A stretch of 15,540 bases of DNA from Firmicutes bacterium UBA5486 (GCA_002427045.1 DIPO01000079.1:27434-42973); one strand, 5' to 3'. Positions 6,804 through 14,797 are shown, counted from the stretch's first letter. A program made the numbers and translations. The notes: a model not told the origin generated them from the sequence alone.

Positions 6804-7814
6804 ATGAGAAAAGGTATTACGATTCGTGATGTTGCGAAAAATGCTGGGGTTTCGGTAGCAACAGTCTCCAATGTTTTAAATAATGTAAATAAAGTTTCTG
6901 AAAAAACAAAAGAACGTATATTAAAGATAATGGAGGAAATGGATTATCAACCGGATTTTACAGCTCGGAGTTTAGCTATGAAAAGATCAAAGTTATTAGG
7001 GATAATTCTTCCTCCGGAGGAAGAAGATAGTGGGCCTAATACAGCACTTCAGGATAACCCGTTCTATAGTGAATTTATTAGCGGGGTTGAGTATACTGCT
7101 AGACGGGAAGGGTATGATCTGTTGATCACCGGGGTCTCTACTGAGAATGGTTGTAAAGAATGGGTTCTCAAAAGAAAGCTTGATGGTTTGATTCTTTTTG
7201 GAATATCTTCTGAAAAACTAACAGATGATTTGGAACTACCCAAAATAATAATAGATTCCGCTGCGGAAGTGAGTACAAACTGCCTACAACTTGGAGTGGA
7301 TGATTTGATCGGAGGTTATTTAGCTACAAAGCATTTAATTGAGTTAGGACATCCAAATATTGCACTGGCAACGGGGAAAATTGGTACAAGCCAGGTTAAT
7401 TCCAGACGTTATCATGGATATCAAAAAGCGCTTCAAGAACATAATCTGAAGGAGATAATATTTGAAAAGGAAGTATCATTTAACGGAGGATTTAGGATCG
7501 GGGAGGATATTTTAAAATATAGAGAAATAACAGCAGTTTTTGCGGTAGCAGATATTATGGCTTTTGGGTTAATTAAAGCATTTAGGAGTAATGGGAGAAA
7601 AGTACCACAGGATTATTCTGTAGTTGGCTTTGATGATTTAAGAATATGTGAGTTTTCTACACCTGGCTTAACAACTATTAAACAAAATGTAGTAGATAAA
7701 GGAATGATAGCAGCAGAGCTTTTAATAGATAAAATTAAAGGTGGAGAAGAGGTAAATAGAAATATTGTTTTACCGGTAGAATTAGTAATTAGGGAAACGA
7801 CAGGAAGGAGATAA
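6804..7814 (+). CDS. LacI-family transcriptional regulator of the secreted amylopullulanase gene
   Basis: A LacI/GalR repressor of 336 residues when started at the ATG 6804-6806, where AGGGG lies 7 nt upstream and the N-terminus (MRKGITIRDVAK) has the usual short lead-in; a TTG at 6786-6788 behind AAGGA would add six residues. The helix-turn-helix GVSVATVSNVLNN has V-A and an asparagine where the other regulator has T-A and arginine, in line with a different operator. The hinge is at about 51-60 (TARSLAMKRS), followed by the effector domain ending with VVGFDDLRICEFSTPGLTTI. It is transcribed with the secreted GH13 gene downstream and flanked by two TTAACCGGTTAA palindromes, implying autoregulation and control of that enzyme. 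The effector is unknown, presumably a maltodextrin. Confidence 0.92.
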   Translation: MRKGITIRDVAKNAGVSVATVSNVLNNVNKVSEKTKERILKIMEEMDYQPDFTARSLAMKRSKLLGIILPPEEEDSGPNTALQDNPFYSEFISGVEYTARREGYDLLITGVSTENGCKEWVLKRKLDGLILFGISSEKLTDDLELPKIIIDSAAEVSTNCLQLGVDDLIGGYLATKHLIELGHPNIALATGKIGTSQVNSRRYHGYQKALQEHNLKEIIFEKEVSFNGGFRIGEDILKYREITAVFAVADIMAFGLIKAFRSNGRKVPQDYSVVGFDDLRICEFSTPGLTTIKQNVVDKGMIAAELLIDKIKGGEEVNRNIVLPVELVIRETTGRR

Positions 7815-7830
7815 TTTTTTTGCCCAAATA

Positions 7831-7844
7831 GTTAACCGGTTAAC
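7831..7844. promoter_or_regulatory. LacI-type operator between regulator and secreted GH13 gene
   Basis: GTTAACCGGTTAAC, a perfect 14-bp palindrome starting 16 bp after the regulator stop codon. It shares its 12-bp core with 6640-6651. No clear promoter lies between it and the GH13 gene, so it may act as a roadblock to read-through or as the partner site for looping. Confidence 0.65.
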
Positions 7845-7861
7845 AAAGGGGGGAGGTGATC
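7845..7861 (+). promoter_or_regulatory. Orphan strong Shine-Dalgarno ahead of the secreted GH13 gene
   Basis: The run AAAGGGGGGAGGTGATC contains GGAGGTGATC, a 10-nt perfect complement to the 16S tail. It lies 55 nt upstream of the GH13 ATG, which has its own AAGGAGG. The only start in range is a GTG followed at once by TAA (7863-7868). The position mirrors the orphan site at 5221-5233 ahead of the other GH13 gene, so an mRNA-stabilising ribosome-binding role is plausible. Confidence 0.4.
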
Positions 7862-7916
7862 AGTGTAAATATTACTTTTTTAAATTAGTTATTCTAAGAA
7901 ACTAAGGAGGATTATA

Positions 7917-10838
7917 ATGAAAAAAACCAGGTTGATCTTATTGTCTTTGGTAATTACTATCTTGTTTATCTTACCTAATGTATTTGCTAATAATTTTGAT
8001 AAGATGCAAGTTGTATTGCCAGGAACGATTCAAGGGGCGCTAGGTGGGGGTAATTGGAATCCTGCCGATAATATTACACAAATGGAACATCTAGGGGATG
8101 GGGTTTTTCAATTCATTACTTTTCTGCCTAAAGGTTCATATGAGTATAAAGTGGCGATTAATGGAAGCTGGGAAGAGAATTACGGTCTCCGTGGCGAACG
8201 GAACGGCCCGAATATTCCTTTGGTTATTCCTGAAGATAATTATCAAGTCCGTTTTCTTTTTGATTATAAGGATAAATCCATTAAAGATTCGGTAACAGGG
8301 GGGATTAAGCCATATAGAATCCCGAAAAAGGTTAGTATTATTGGTTTAGATCGTGATGAAGTTTTAATGCAGGAGGTTGAGGGATCTTTTTTTAAACTGA
8401 CTCGAATTTTACCTGCGGGAAGTTATGCTTATCGACTTCAGTATGATGATTCTGAGAATTTTATTTTTGGTAAAAAAGGAGAGGTAAAAGGGGAAAGTAT
8501 AAAGCTATTGGTAGAAGAGGAAACAGAGGTAACATTTATTCATAACCTCTCAAATGGTGTTACATACGATACAATTAATTATCTTCCTGTTCCGGAAGGT
8601 AAGAATCCTATTATTATCGGTGAAGGTTTTCAAGTAGAAATGAATGATGAAGATAAAGATAATATTTATATCGGTATGCTGTCATTTCCAGCCGGGGAAA
8701 AAGAGTATGTTCTATCAATTATGATGGGTGAAGATAAAGTTTCAAGTATAATACTCCCTTTCAATGAGGTTGTTGATAATTATCAAGTAGTATTTATGTA
8801 TGATCATAAAAGAAAAATTGCTTTTTCAGATTATGTATCTATTCTTGAGGAGTTGGATAATAGAGTGATTACCCAAAGTCTTTACCATAATTCTAGGGAT
8901 GAAAAATACCGCACTCCTTTTGGTGCAGTTCCCGAAGGGACAGAAGTTACTTTTACTCTGATGGCCAAAGCTAATGATTTAGAAAAAGCTAATTTAGTGA
9001 TAGAAGTAGAGAAGATTACAGGCAATCGAGATTCTGTGAAATATCTTAATAAGCAGGTTTACCCATTGAAAAAAACCGGATTTTCCGCAGATGGTGGCAG
9101 CGAGATTTGGCAAACAACTGTTAATCTTAATCATAAAAATGTATATGGGTATTATTTTGAAGCCATTGATGGTGATAAACTTGTGTTTTATGGCAACAAC
9201 TCCCAGATTGTTCCTATTCCGTATAATACAATTGTGGGGACAGGAGGGGTTGGGAAAGTATACCAGCCCGGGGAAAGGTTACAAAGGTACAGGTTAACAG
9301 TTTATGACCCAGCTTATACTACTCCTGATTGGGCAAAAGATGCCATTTTCTACTATATATTTCCCGACCGTTTTAAAAACGGGAAAAAGGCTAATGACCC
9401 GAAAGTTGGGGTTACCAAATTCTATGGCGATCTGGATATTGAATTCCATGATAACTGGTTAGATAAAGTATCGATTCCTGGAGATGGCTGTAGTGATAAT
9501 GAATGGAACAATGATTTTTTTGGTGGGGATTTGGCCGGAATTAGCAAGAAACTTAATTATCTAAAAAAATTAGGGGTTAATACTATTTATATGACACCTA
9601 TCTTTGAGGCACGTAGTAACCATAAATATGACACTGCGGATTATAAGACTGTTGATCAGCATTTTGGAACTAATGAGGAGTTTATAAAGCTAGCTGCGGA
9701 TGCTAAGAAGAAAGGAATAAGAATTATTTTAGATACTTCTTTAAATCATTCCGGTTCAGATTCTGTTTATATGGATCGGTATGGGAAATATCCAGGAATG
9801 GGGGCTTTTAAGAATGAAGAGTTTCGTAAAGACTCTCCGTATTATGAGTGGTACGATTTTAATGAAAGGGCAATCAGTCCGGATCAGGCATATAGCTGTT
9901 GGGATAATCCCAGCTTGGCTAATTTACAGGAGGTAGAAAGCTTTAAAGATTTTGCCTATCGAGATGATGAATCGGTAATGAAATTTTGGCTGCAGAAAGG
10001 GGCTTCCGGGTGGCGGATGGATGTTACTCCATGGGTTTCCGATGAATTCTGGCGGGAATGGAGAAAAGAAATAAAAAAAGACTTTCCAGAGGCGTTAACG
10101 GTAGCGGAAACTTGGTTTGATGCTTCGAAATACTTTTTGGGTGATACTTTTGATTCTACAATGAACTATATTTTCAAACATGCCATGACTGAATATGGTA
10201 ATGGGGAAGATGCTCGGAAGGTTGTAGAGGTATTAGAGATGATGCGTGAAAACTACCCGCCGGAAGCCTTCTATAGTTTAATGAATCTCCTTTCCTCTCA
10301 TGACCAGCCACGTGCCTTGTTTTTCTTTGGCTATGAAAATGATAACCAAAGATTAAAAGAGATTAATGAGGCCAAAGAAAAACTGATTTTAACTGTATTT
10401 TTCCAAATGACATATCCTGGGGCGCCTGCGGTTTACTATGGTGATGAAGTAGGCGTAACCGGGGGTTATGACCCATTTAACCGAGGGACTTATCCGTGGA
10501 GAGAAAATGGGGGTAATCCTGATCGGAAAATATTAAACGAATTTCAAAAGTTAATTAAGCTGAGAAACGAATATGAGGTATTAAGACGGGGAACTGTTGA
10601 AACTATTTATGTTGATGAAAACGTGATCCTTATGTTACGAGAGTATAATGGCGAATATGCTTTAGTAGCAACTAATAATAGTAATCAAACCAAGACTGTG
10701 GAACTTGATCTCTCTAATTACCAATTACCGTCAATATTAAAAGATCCGCTTAATTGTAATAAAAAAGAGCCTATAGATAATGGTAAATTGAGTCTAACGA
10801 TTCAACCTCGCTATGGAAGGGTTTTAATCACAAAGTAG
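7917..10838 (+). CDS. Secreted amylopullulanase/neopullulanase-like GH13 enzyme with three X25-type modules
   Basis: A 973-residue exported alpha-glucan hydrolase. Residues 1-24 are a Sec signal cut after NVFA. Module 1 (about 28-125) is a typical X25 pullulanase module (GNWNPA, GSWEENYG, NYQVRFLFDYKDKSIKDS). Modules 2 (about 137-220) and 3 (about 229-306) are diverged copies; module 3 keeps NYQVVFMYDHKRK but the aromatic positions of module 1 are largely lost. A CBM34-like domain spans about 316-440. The catalytic barrel runs from about 470 (WAKDAIFYYIFPDRF) to 890, with region I DTSLNH (606-611), region II GWRMD (nucleophile D702), region III AETW (acid/base E731) and region IV SHD (D796), followed by a beta domain to the end. 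No SLH or LPXTG anchor is present, so it is probably released or periplasmic. AAGGAGG is 6 nt before the ATG. Whether it cuts alpha-1,6 as well as alpha-1,4 bonds cannot be read from sequence. Confidence 0.92.
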   Translation: MKKTRLILLSLVITILFILPNVFANNFDKMQVVLPGTIQGALGGGNWNPADNITQMEHLGDGVFQFITFLPKGSYEYKVAINGSWEENYGLRGERNGPNIPLVIPEDNYQVRFLFDYKDKSIKDSVTGGIKPYRIPKKVSIIGLDRDEVLMQEVEGSFFKLTRILPAGSYAYRLQYDDSENFIFGKKGEVKGESIKLLVEEETEVTFIHNLSNGVTYDTINYLPVPEGKNPIIIGEGFQVEMNDEDKDNIYIGMLSFPAGEKEYVLSIMMGEDKVSSIILPFNEVVDNYQVVFMYDHKRKIAFSDYVSILEELDNRVITQSLYHNSRDEKYRTPFGAVPEGTEVTFTLMAKANDLEKANLVIEVEKITGNRDSVKYLNKQVYPLKKTGFSADGGSEIWQTTVNLNHKNVYGYYFEAIDGDKLVFYGNNSQIVPIPYNTIVGTGGVGKVYQPGERLQRYRLTVYDPAYTTPDWAKDAIFYYIFPDRFKNGKKANDPKVGVTKFYGDLDIEFHDNWLDKVSIPGDGCSDNEWNNDFFGGDLAGISKKLNYLKKLGVNTIYMTPIFEARSNHKYDTADYKTVDQHFGTNEEFIKLAADAKKKGIRIILDTSLNHSGSDSVYMDRYGKYPGMGAFKNEEFRKDSPYYEWYDFNERAISPDQAYSCWDNPSLANLQEVESFKDFAYRDDESVMKFWLQKGASGWRMDVTPWVSDEFWREWRKEIKKDFPEALTVAETWFDASKYFLGDTFDSTMNYIFKHAMTEYGNGEDARKVVEVLEMMRENYPPEAFYSLMNLLSSHDQPRALFFFGYENDNQRLKEINEAKEKLILTVFFQMTYPGAPAVYYGDEVGVTGGYDPFNRGTYPWRENGGNPDRKILNEFQKLIKLRNEYEVLRRGTVETIYVDENVILMLREYNGEYALVATNNSNQTKTVELDLSNYQLPSILKDPLNCNKKEPIDNGKLSLTIQPRYGRVLITK

Positions 10839-10901
10839 TCTGCACCCCGGCTTTGACAGAAATGGTTATCTGTTTGTAAAGGTGTCATTATACAAAAAAG
10901 G

Positions 10902-10972
10902 AAAGCCATCGGGGAAACTCTAAATGGTAAGTTGCAAAAACAAACCCAAAAAGAGTGATCTTCGATGGCTTT
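10902..10972. terminator. Bidirectional terminator between convergent genes
   Basis: AAAGCCATCG (10902-10911) pairs with CGATGGCTTT (10963-10972). A second stem ACTCT/AGAGT (10917-10921, 10952-10956) continues it with partial pairing between. Seven or more T follow on the plus strand, and TTTCCTTTTTT follows on the minus strand. It would end both the GH13 transcript and the convergent peptidase transcript. The long 30-nt AT-rich loop is atypical; the arms could also be terminal repeats of a tiny 71-bp element. Confidence 0.7.
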
Positions 10973-11080
10973 TTTTATGTTCATAGACTTTAAAATTTGA
11001 TTATTAAATCTGGTTTTGATGAAAGAAGACAATTTCACAGAAAAAATTGGACTTTGCCCTTTTTTAGAGAGTAAAGTTAC

Positions 11081-12778
11081 TTAAAATTTATTATCTTCTA
11101 TCCCATCTAACCACAGCTCAATCGGTTCAATAATGGATTTAATACATCCATCCGTAAATGGGTTTTTAAGGTTTGCAAGTGCTACTAATTCTAGGAAAGA
11201 ACGGCTTCCCCCGGCTTTACAAAGCCGTAGATAATCTTGCCAGGCCTCGGTTCTGTTTTCATGGGCTTTAACCCAGAACTGAAAGGCGCAAACCTGTGCC
11301 AAGGTGTAGTCAATATAATAGAAGGGGTTGCCAAAGATGTGGCCTTGCCTAAACCAGTATCCTCCCCGGTTAAGTAAGTCATTGTCCTCATAATCCCGGT
11401 GGGGGAGATATTTTTCCTCTATTTTTCTCCAGATGGTTTTCCGGTCTGCCGGGGTGGCTTCCGGATGTTCATAGACCCAGTGCTGGAACTCATCTACCGT
11501 TACTCCATAGGGGATAAAGAGAACGGCGGAGCTTAAATGAGCAAATTTATATTTCACCTCATCCTCGATAAAGAAGAGGCTCATCCATGGCCAGGTCAGA
11601 AACTCCATACTCATCGAATGAATTTCACAGGCTTCCAGGGTTGGCCAGATATATTCAGGAACCTGATAATTTCTGCTGGAATAAACTTGAAAGGCGTGGC
11701 CTGCTTCGTGGGTAAGGACATCAATATCCCCCGAAGTTCCGTTGAAATTAGAGAAGATGAAGGGAGCTTTGTATTTGCTGATATAGGTAGTATACCCGCC
11801 ACCGGCTTTCCCCTTTTTTGTTACCAGATCCAGTAACCCGGTTTTCACCATAAAGTCAAAGAATTCACCAGCCTCCGGTGATAGTTCACTATACATTTTT
11901 TTACCGTTTTCAATAATCCATGCCGGATCACCCTTGGGTACGGCATTACCGGTCAAAAACTCCAATGGTTCATCATAGTATTTTAGAGTGTCTAAGTTTA
12001 ATCTTTTTGCCTGTCTCTTCCGTAACTTGGTGGCTAGAGGAACAAGGGTCTCTAGGACCTGTTTTCTGTAGCCTGCAACCATCTCGGCATTATAATCGGA
12101 GCGGGCAAGGCGGGCGTAACCAAGTTCTACAAAGTTTTTATAGCCCAGTTTTTGGGCAATTTTGTGGCGTACTTTTACTAAACTATCGTAAATCTCATCA
12201 AACTGTGCTTCGTTTTCCAAGAAAAAGCCAGTAAAGGCCTGTTGAGCTTTTTTTCTTAAGTCTCGATCTTTGGCTTCCATGAAGGGTTCCATTTGAGGAA
12301 GATTTCTTTCTTCCCCTTCAAACAAGATCTTTGCGGAAGCTCTTAATTTTGTATATTGACTGGCAAGTTTATTCTCTGTTTGTAGGTCTTCGATTATTTC
12401 CGGAGAGAAAGTTTTCAGTTTTAATTCTGCTATTCTAAATAGTTGTTTTCCCCATTTTTCTTCCAATGACTCACGGTATTTAGAATTAACTAGGGACTGA
12501 TAATACTTATGTACTAAACCTTCGTAAAGAGGAGAAACCTCATCAAAATAATCGTTTTCCTTCTCATAAAATTCATCAGTGGTATCAATGGAATGTCTAA
12601 TATAGACCAAACTTTCCATCGATTCAAATTCATTACGCAAATTGTTAATCTTTGCCATAATTAAATCTTGGGCTGCAAATGCTTCTGTTTGGTCAAATTC
12701 TTTTAGTAGTTTCTCAAACTCTGCTTTGAATCTTTCCATTGTTGGTCTTTCATATTGATAATCCTTAAAAGTTGACAA
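11081..12778 (-). CDS. M3-family zinc oligoendopeptidase
   Basis: A 565-residue cytoplasmic metallopeptidase of the thimet-oligopeptidase (M3) family, which cleaves short peptides. The zinc motif is HEAGH at residues 357-361 (catalytic E358), and the third ligand is probably E385 in EIHSMSME, 24 residues on. The C-terminal half is well conserved (WPTLEACEIHS, RQGHIFGNPFYYIDYTLAQ). Its length fits the shorter M3 branch related to but distinct from PepF. No signal peptide. The start is TTG (12776-12778), supported by AGGAGG at 12787-12792, 8 nt upstream; that SD overlaps the stop codon of the glycosylase gene ahead, so the pair is probably translationally coupled. It is convergent with the secreted GH13 gene and has no evident link to starch use. 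Confidence 0.93.
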   Translation of the reverse strand: MSTFKDYQYERPTMERFKAEFEKLLKEFDQTEAFAAQDLIMAKINNLRNEFESMESLVYIRHSIDTTDEFYEKENDYFDEVSPLYEGLVHKYYQSLVNSKYRESLEEKWGKQLFRIAELKLKTFSPEIIEDLQTENKLASQYTKLRASAKILFEGEERNLPQMEPFMEAKDRDLRKKAQQAFTGFFLENEAQFDEIYDSLVKVRHKIAQKLGYKNFVELGYARLARSDYNAEMVAGYRKQVLETLVPLATKLRKRQAKRLNLDTLKYYDEPLEFLTGNAVPKGDPAWIIENGKKMYSELSPEAGEFFDFMVKTGLLDLVTKKGKAGGGYTTYISKYKAPFIFSNFNGTSGDIDVLTHEAGHAFQVYSSRNYQVPEYIWPTLEACEIHSMSMEFLTWPWMSLFFIEDEVKYKFAHLSSAVLFIPYGVTVDEFQHWVYEHPEATPADRKTIWRKIEEKYLPHRDYEDNDLLNRGGYWFRQGHIFGNPFYYIDYTLAQVCAFQFWVKAHENRTEAWQDYLRLCKAGGSRSFLELVALANLKNPFTDGCIKSIIEPIELWLDGIEDNKF

Positions 12779-12790
12779 GGGACAAACCTC

Positions 12791-13318
12791 CTATTCATCA
12801 TTTTTTTGCATACATGAAAGAAAATTCTTTAATTCAACAAACCAGGCTTTTTTCTCAGTATATGGCATTCGGTTCAGACCGCTGGTTGAGGGGAGGACAA
12901 AATCAAATATCCCTTCTATTATGGAGTCTTTTTGAACTCCCGTTTTAATTTGCTGGCGGCCGGAGAATTGTTTATAAATTCCGATTCCTACATAGGCGGC
13001 GATTCTTGGCTGATAGAGTGATAACTTTTCCCGTAGGACTTTGGCACCTTCACGATAATCCTCTCTGGTTAAATCTTTAATCCCCAGGCTGGGGCGGGAC
13101 ACTAGATTGGTTAAGCCGTAACCATAATCCGGAAGGAGCAGGGCATCATCTTCATAAGTAAGAGGTTCAGAAATCAGTCCTGATTCGTATAAGAACGGAA
13201 AAAAACTATTACTTTTTCCTGCATAATGATGGCCAAGTTCCGCTGAGCGTAAACCAGGGTTATATCCAATAAAAAGGATTTTCATCTTCTCTCCCAGATA
13301 GTCAGGGAGTCCATTCAT
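12791..13318 (-). CDS. mug: Mug-type (family 2) mismatch uracil-DNA glycosylase
   Basis: A 175-residue DNA-repair enzyme that removes uracil (and thymine) from G:U/G:T mispairs. Motif 1 is FIGYNPGLRSAELGHHYAG at 16-34, with N20 the catalytic-loop asparagine corresponding to N18 of E. coli Mug. The segment SNSFFPFLYESGL follows at 36-48. Motif 2 is VLPSTSGLNR at 141-150, the minor-groove intercalation loop (NPSGLSR in E. coli). The N-terminal LPDYL before the first strand is common in this family, supporting the ATG at 13316-13318 over the internal ATG at M12; the SD (AAGGA about 13331) is weak and distant. It precedes the peptidase by 12 nt and probably shares its transcript. Confidence 0.9.
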   Translation of the reverse strand: MNGLPDYLGEKMKILFIGYNPGLRSAELGHHYAGKSNSFFPFLYESGLISEPLTYEDDALLLPDYGYGLTNLVSRPSLGIKDLTREDYREGAKVLREKLSLYQPRIAAYVGIGIYKQFSGRQQIKTGVQKDSIIEGIFDFVLPSTSGLNRMPYTEKKAWFVELKNFLSCMQKNDE

Positions 13319-13402
13319 AGTATCACTCTTTCCTTGAAATAATGCAACTATCTGTGATCGGTAAGGTCCATAATATCAATAATAGCTTGTAGCGTTCATC
13401 TA

Positions 13403-13430
13403 ATTTTAATGTAATGGAAATGGTGTCCAA
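13403..13430 (-). promoter_or_regulatory. Candidate promoter of the glycosylase-peptidase pair
   Basis: On the minus strand TTGGAC (13425-13430), 16-bp spacer, TAAAAT (13403-13408). It lies in the 195-bp gap behind the ferritin/VIT gene, with initiation about 75 nt upstream of the glycosylase ATG. The spacer is one base short of ideal and the region is AT-rich. Confidence 0.35.
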
Positions 13431-13480
13431 GAAAATTAACAATCTTTCCGAATTAAAGTTAATCGCTTTATTGTCACTAG

Positions 13481-13518
13481 AAAAACTTTAAGGTAATTAG
13501 GTAATTTCCTTACTTAAA
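13481..13518 (-). terminator. Intrinsic terminator of the ferritin/VIT gene
   Basis: On the minus strand TTTAAGTAA (13510-13518) pairs with TTACCTTAAA (13487-13496, one bulged base), followed by GTTTTT (13481-13486). The stem overlaps the stop codon of the gene. The stem is AT-rich and so only moderately stable. Confidence 0.45.
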
Positions 13519-14395
13519 CATCTACACCAAGAAAGATCCGGATGAAGTAACCAATCCCGAAACTTAGGGCGGCCACTCCTAGGCTGATTGCGGACATCTC
13601 CAGAAATCGCTTCCGGAAAGACAAATCTTTGGCTACGGAGATATAGAAATTAAAGACAAGAATAATTATGATGCCTACTGCGAGAGTAAGAATCAGGCAT
13701 AAAAAATAATTAGAAAGGAGCAAATATGGTAGGATCAGAGCGATGACAGTGATGAGATAGGCTGTCCAGGTATATAATGCGGATTTAAAGGCTTCCTGAG
13801 AATTATTTCCTTCAGTTTTATTAGAAAGGTATTCGGATGCTCCCATTGAGAAAGAAGCGGCTATTCCGGTGATTAAACCAGCCAAAGCAGTTAATCTGGT
13901 GTTTTGTAGGGCAAAGGTTAGGCCAGCCAGTGTTCCGGTAAGTTCTACCAGAGCATCATTCAGTCCGAGGACAATTGAGCTAATATAATTAAGACGTTCC
14001 TCTTCAATCAGGTTAAGTAGTTCCTGTTCATGCTCATCTTCTTCTTCAGAAATATTTTTTACTTCTGGGAGCTCTGTGGCTACTTCCTCATAAACATTTT
14101 TAGCTCGTTCTTCGCCTTTTTCCATTAATTTCAGGCCAAAGGTCAGACCGAAAATTCTGGCGATCCAGTAAAACTTGAAGATTTTCCGCTTGCTCGGTTT
14201 AACATCTTTCCCGGTATAATCCTTATAAAAATTATAATGTCTTAACTCATCTGTGGCAATTTGTCTTAATACCTTTTTGTTTTTTTCGCCTTTAATCTTT
14301 TGAGAAAGCCGGTTATAGATATGGTATTCGGTAATCTCATTTTTTTGGAAACCAAGTAGTCTTTTGATTGTTTTCTGCCCAATTGCTGGGTTCAT
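13514..14395 (-). CDS. Ferritin-like (erythrin) domain fused to VIT1/CCC1 membrane domain, MbfA-like
   Basis: A 293-residue membrane protein, probably for iron (or manganese) export or detoxification. Residues 1 to about 130 form a rubrerythrin/ferritin-like four-helix domain with likely diiron ligands E20 or E23, the E50xxH53 pair (DELRHY), E92 or E95, and E119xxH122 (EDEHEQE). Residues about 135-293 are a VIT1/CCC1 transporter domain with YISSIVLGLNDALVELTGTLAGL, the SMGASEYLSNKTE motif, and about five membrane helices. This two-domain layout matches membrane-bound ferritin A (MbfA) proteins. GGAGGTG lies about 8-9 nt before the ATG at 14393-14395. It is monocistronic between a terminator and the small repeat element. 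The metal is not determined by sequence. Confidence 0.88.
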   Translation of the reverse strand: MNPAIGQKTIKRLLGFQKNEITEYHIYNRLSQKIKGEKNKKVLRQIATDELRHYNFYKDYTGKDVKPSKRKIFKFYWIARIFGLTFGLKLMEKGEERAKNVYEEVATELPEVKNISEEEDEHEQELLNLIEEERLNYISSIVLGLNDALVELTGTLAGLTFALQNTRLTALAGLITGIAASFSMGASEYLSNKTEGNNSQEAFKSALYTWTAYLITVIALILPYLLLSNYFLCLILTLAVGIIIILVFNFYISVAKDLSFRKRFLEMSAISLGVAALSFGIGYFIRIFLGVDV

Positions 14396-14471
14396 GACTG
14401 CAGCACCTCCAAATCACTATTTTCTTCTTCTGTCTTCTTTAAAAAATTAATGGAATTGCATAATTTAATTT

Positions 14472-14501
14472 TTTATAGATAGCCCCCTTGAAAAAGAGCA
14501 A
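14472..14501 (-). promoter_or_regulatory. Weak candidate promoter of the ferritin/VIT gene
   Basis: On the minus strand TTGCTC (14496-14501), 18-bp spacer, TATAAA (14472-14477), between the gene and the repeat element. The -35 is poor, and one bp of shift (CTATAA) gives a 17-bp spacer. No metal-responsive box was recognised here. Confidence 0.3.
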
Positions 14502-14511
14502 TCCAGAGGTA

Positions 14512-14621
14512 GCTTTTTGCGTTGTGTCCTTTTAAAGGCCCCAACACAATATAGTGTTTAGCTTGTATTAGGCTATCAATATATTGTGCAGGGACGAAAA
14601 ATTATTGACAACGCAAAAAGC
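14512..14621. repeat. Complete 110-bp MITE-like inverted-repeat element, copy B
   Basis: The ends are perfect 14-bp inverted repeats: GCTTTTTGCGTTGT (14512-14525) and ACAACGCAAAAAGC (14608-14621). Inside, further arms pair (CAACACAATATA near 14541 with TATATTGTG near 14580), so the whole element can fold back. It has no open reading frame. Bases 14512-14578 are repeated in inverted orientation at 1-71. No clear target duplication is visible, so the transposase family that would move it cannot be named. Confidence 0.7.
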
Positions 14622-14797
14622 CCTACTAAAAGGATGTGAAATGTGAGATAGGTAATTAAGCAATTCCCTCAATTATTTATCTTAGCATAACTTATTGCGC
14701 CATGCAATTTTCAGGAGTATTAAAAACAAAGGAGTTTTCAATAAAAATATTTTTTAAAAAGCATGTGTGAAATGGGCTACGGCAATAAAAGTTTTAC

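Noticed and set aside
10811..11038. Minus-strand 75-codon frame between the secreted GH13 gene and the peptidase
   Set aside because: It runs through the terminator stem-loop and into the GH13 gene in antisense, and has no ribosome site or recognisable motif.
11537..12234. Plus-strand open frames of about 100 codons opposite the peptidase gene
   Set aside because: They lie wholly antisense to a well-conserved M3 peptidase, lack ribosome sites and have no recognisable protein pattern.
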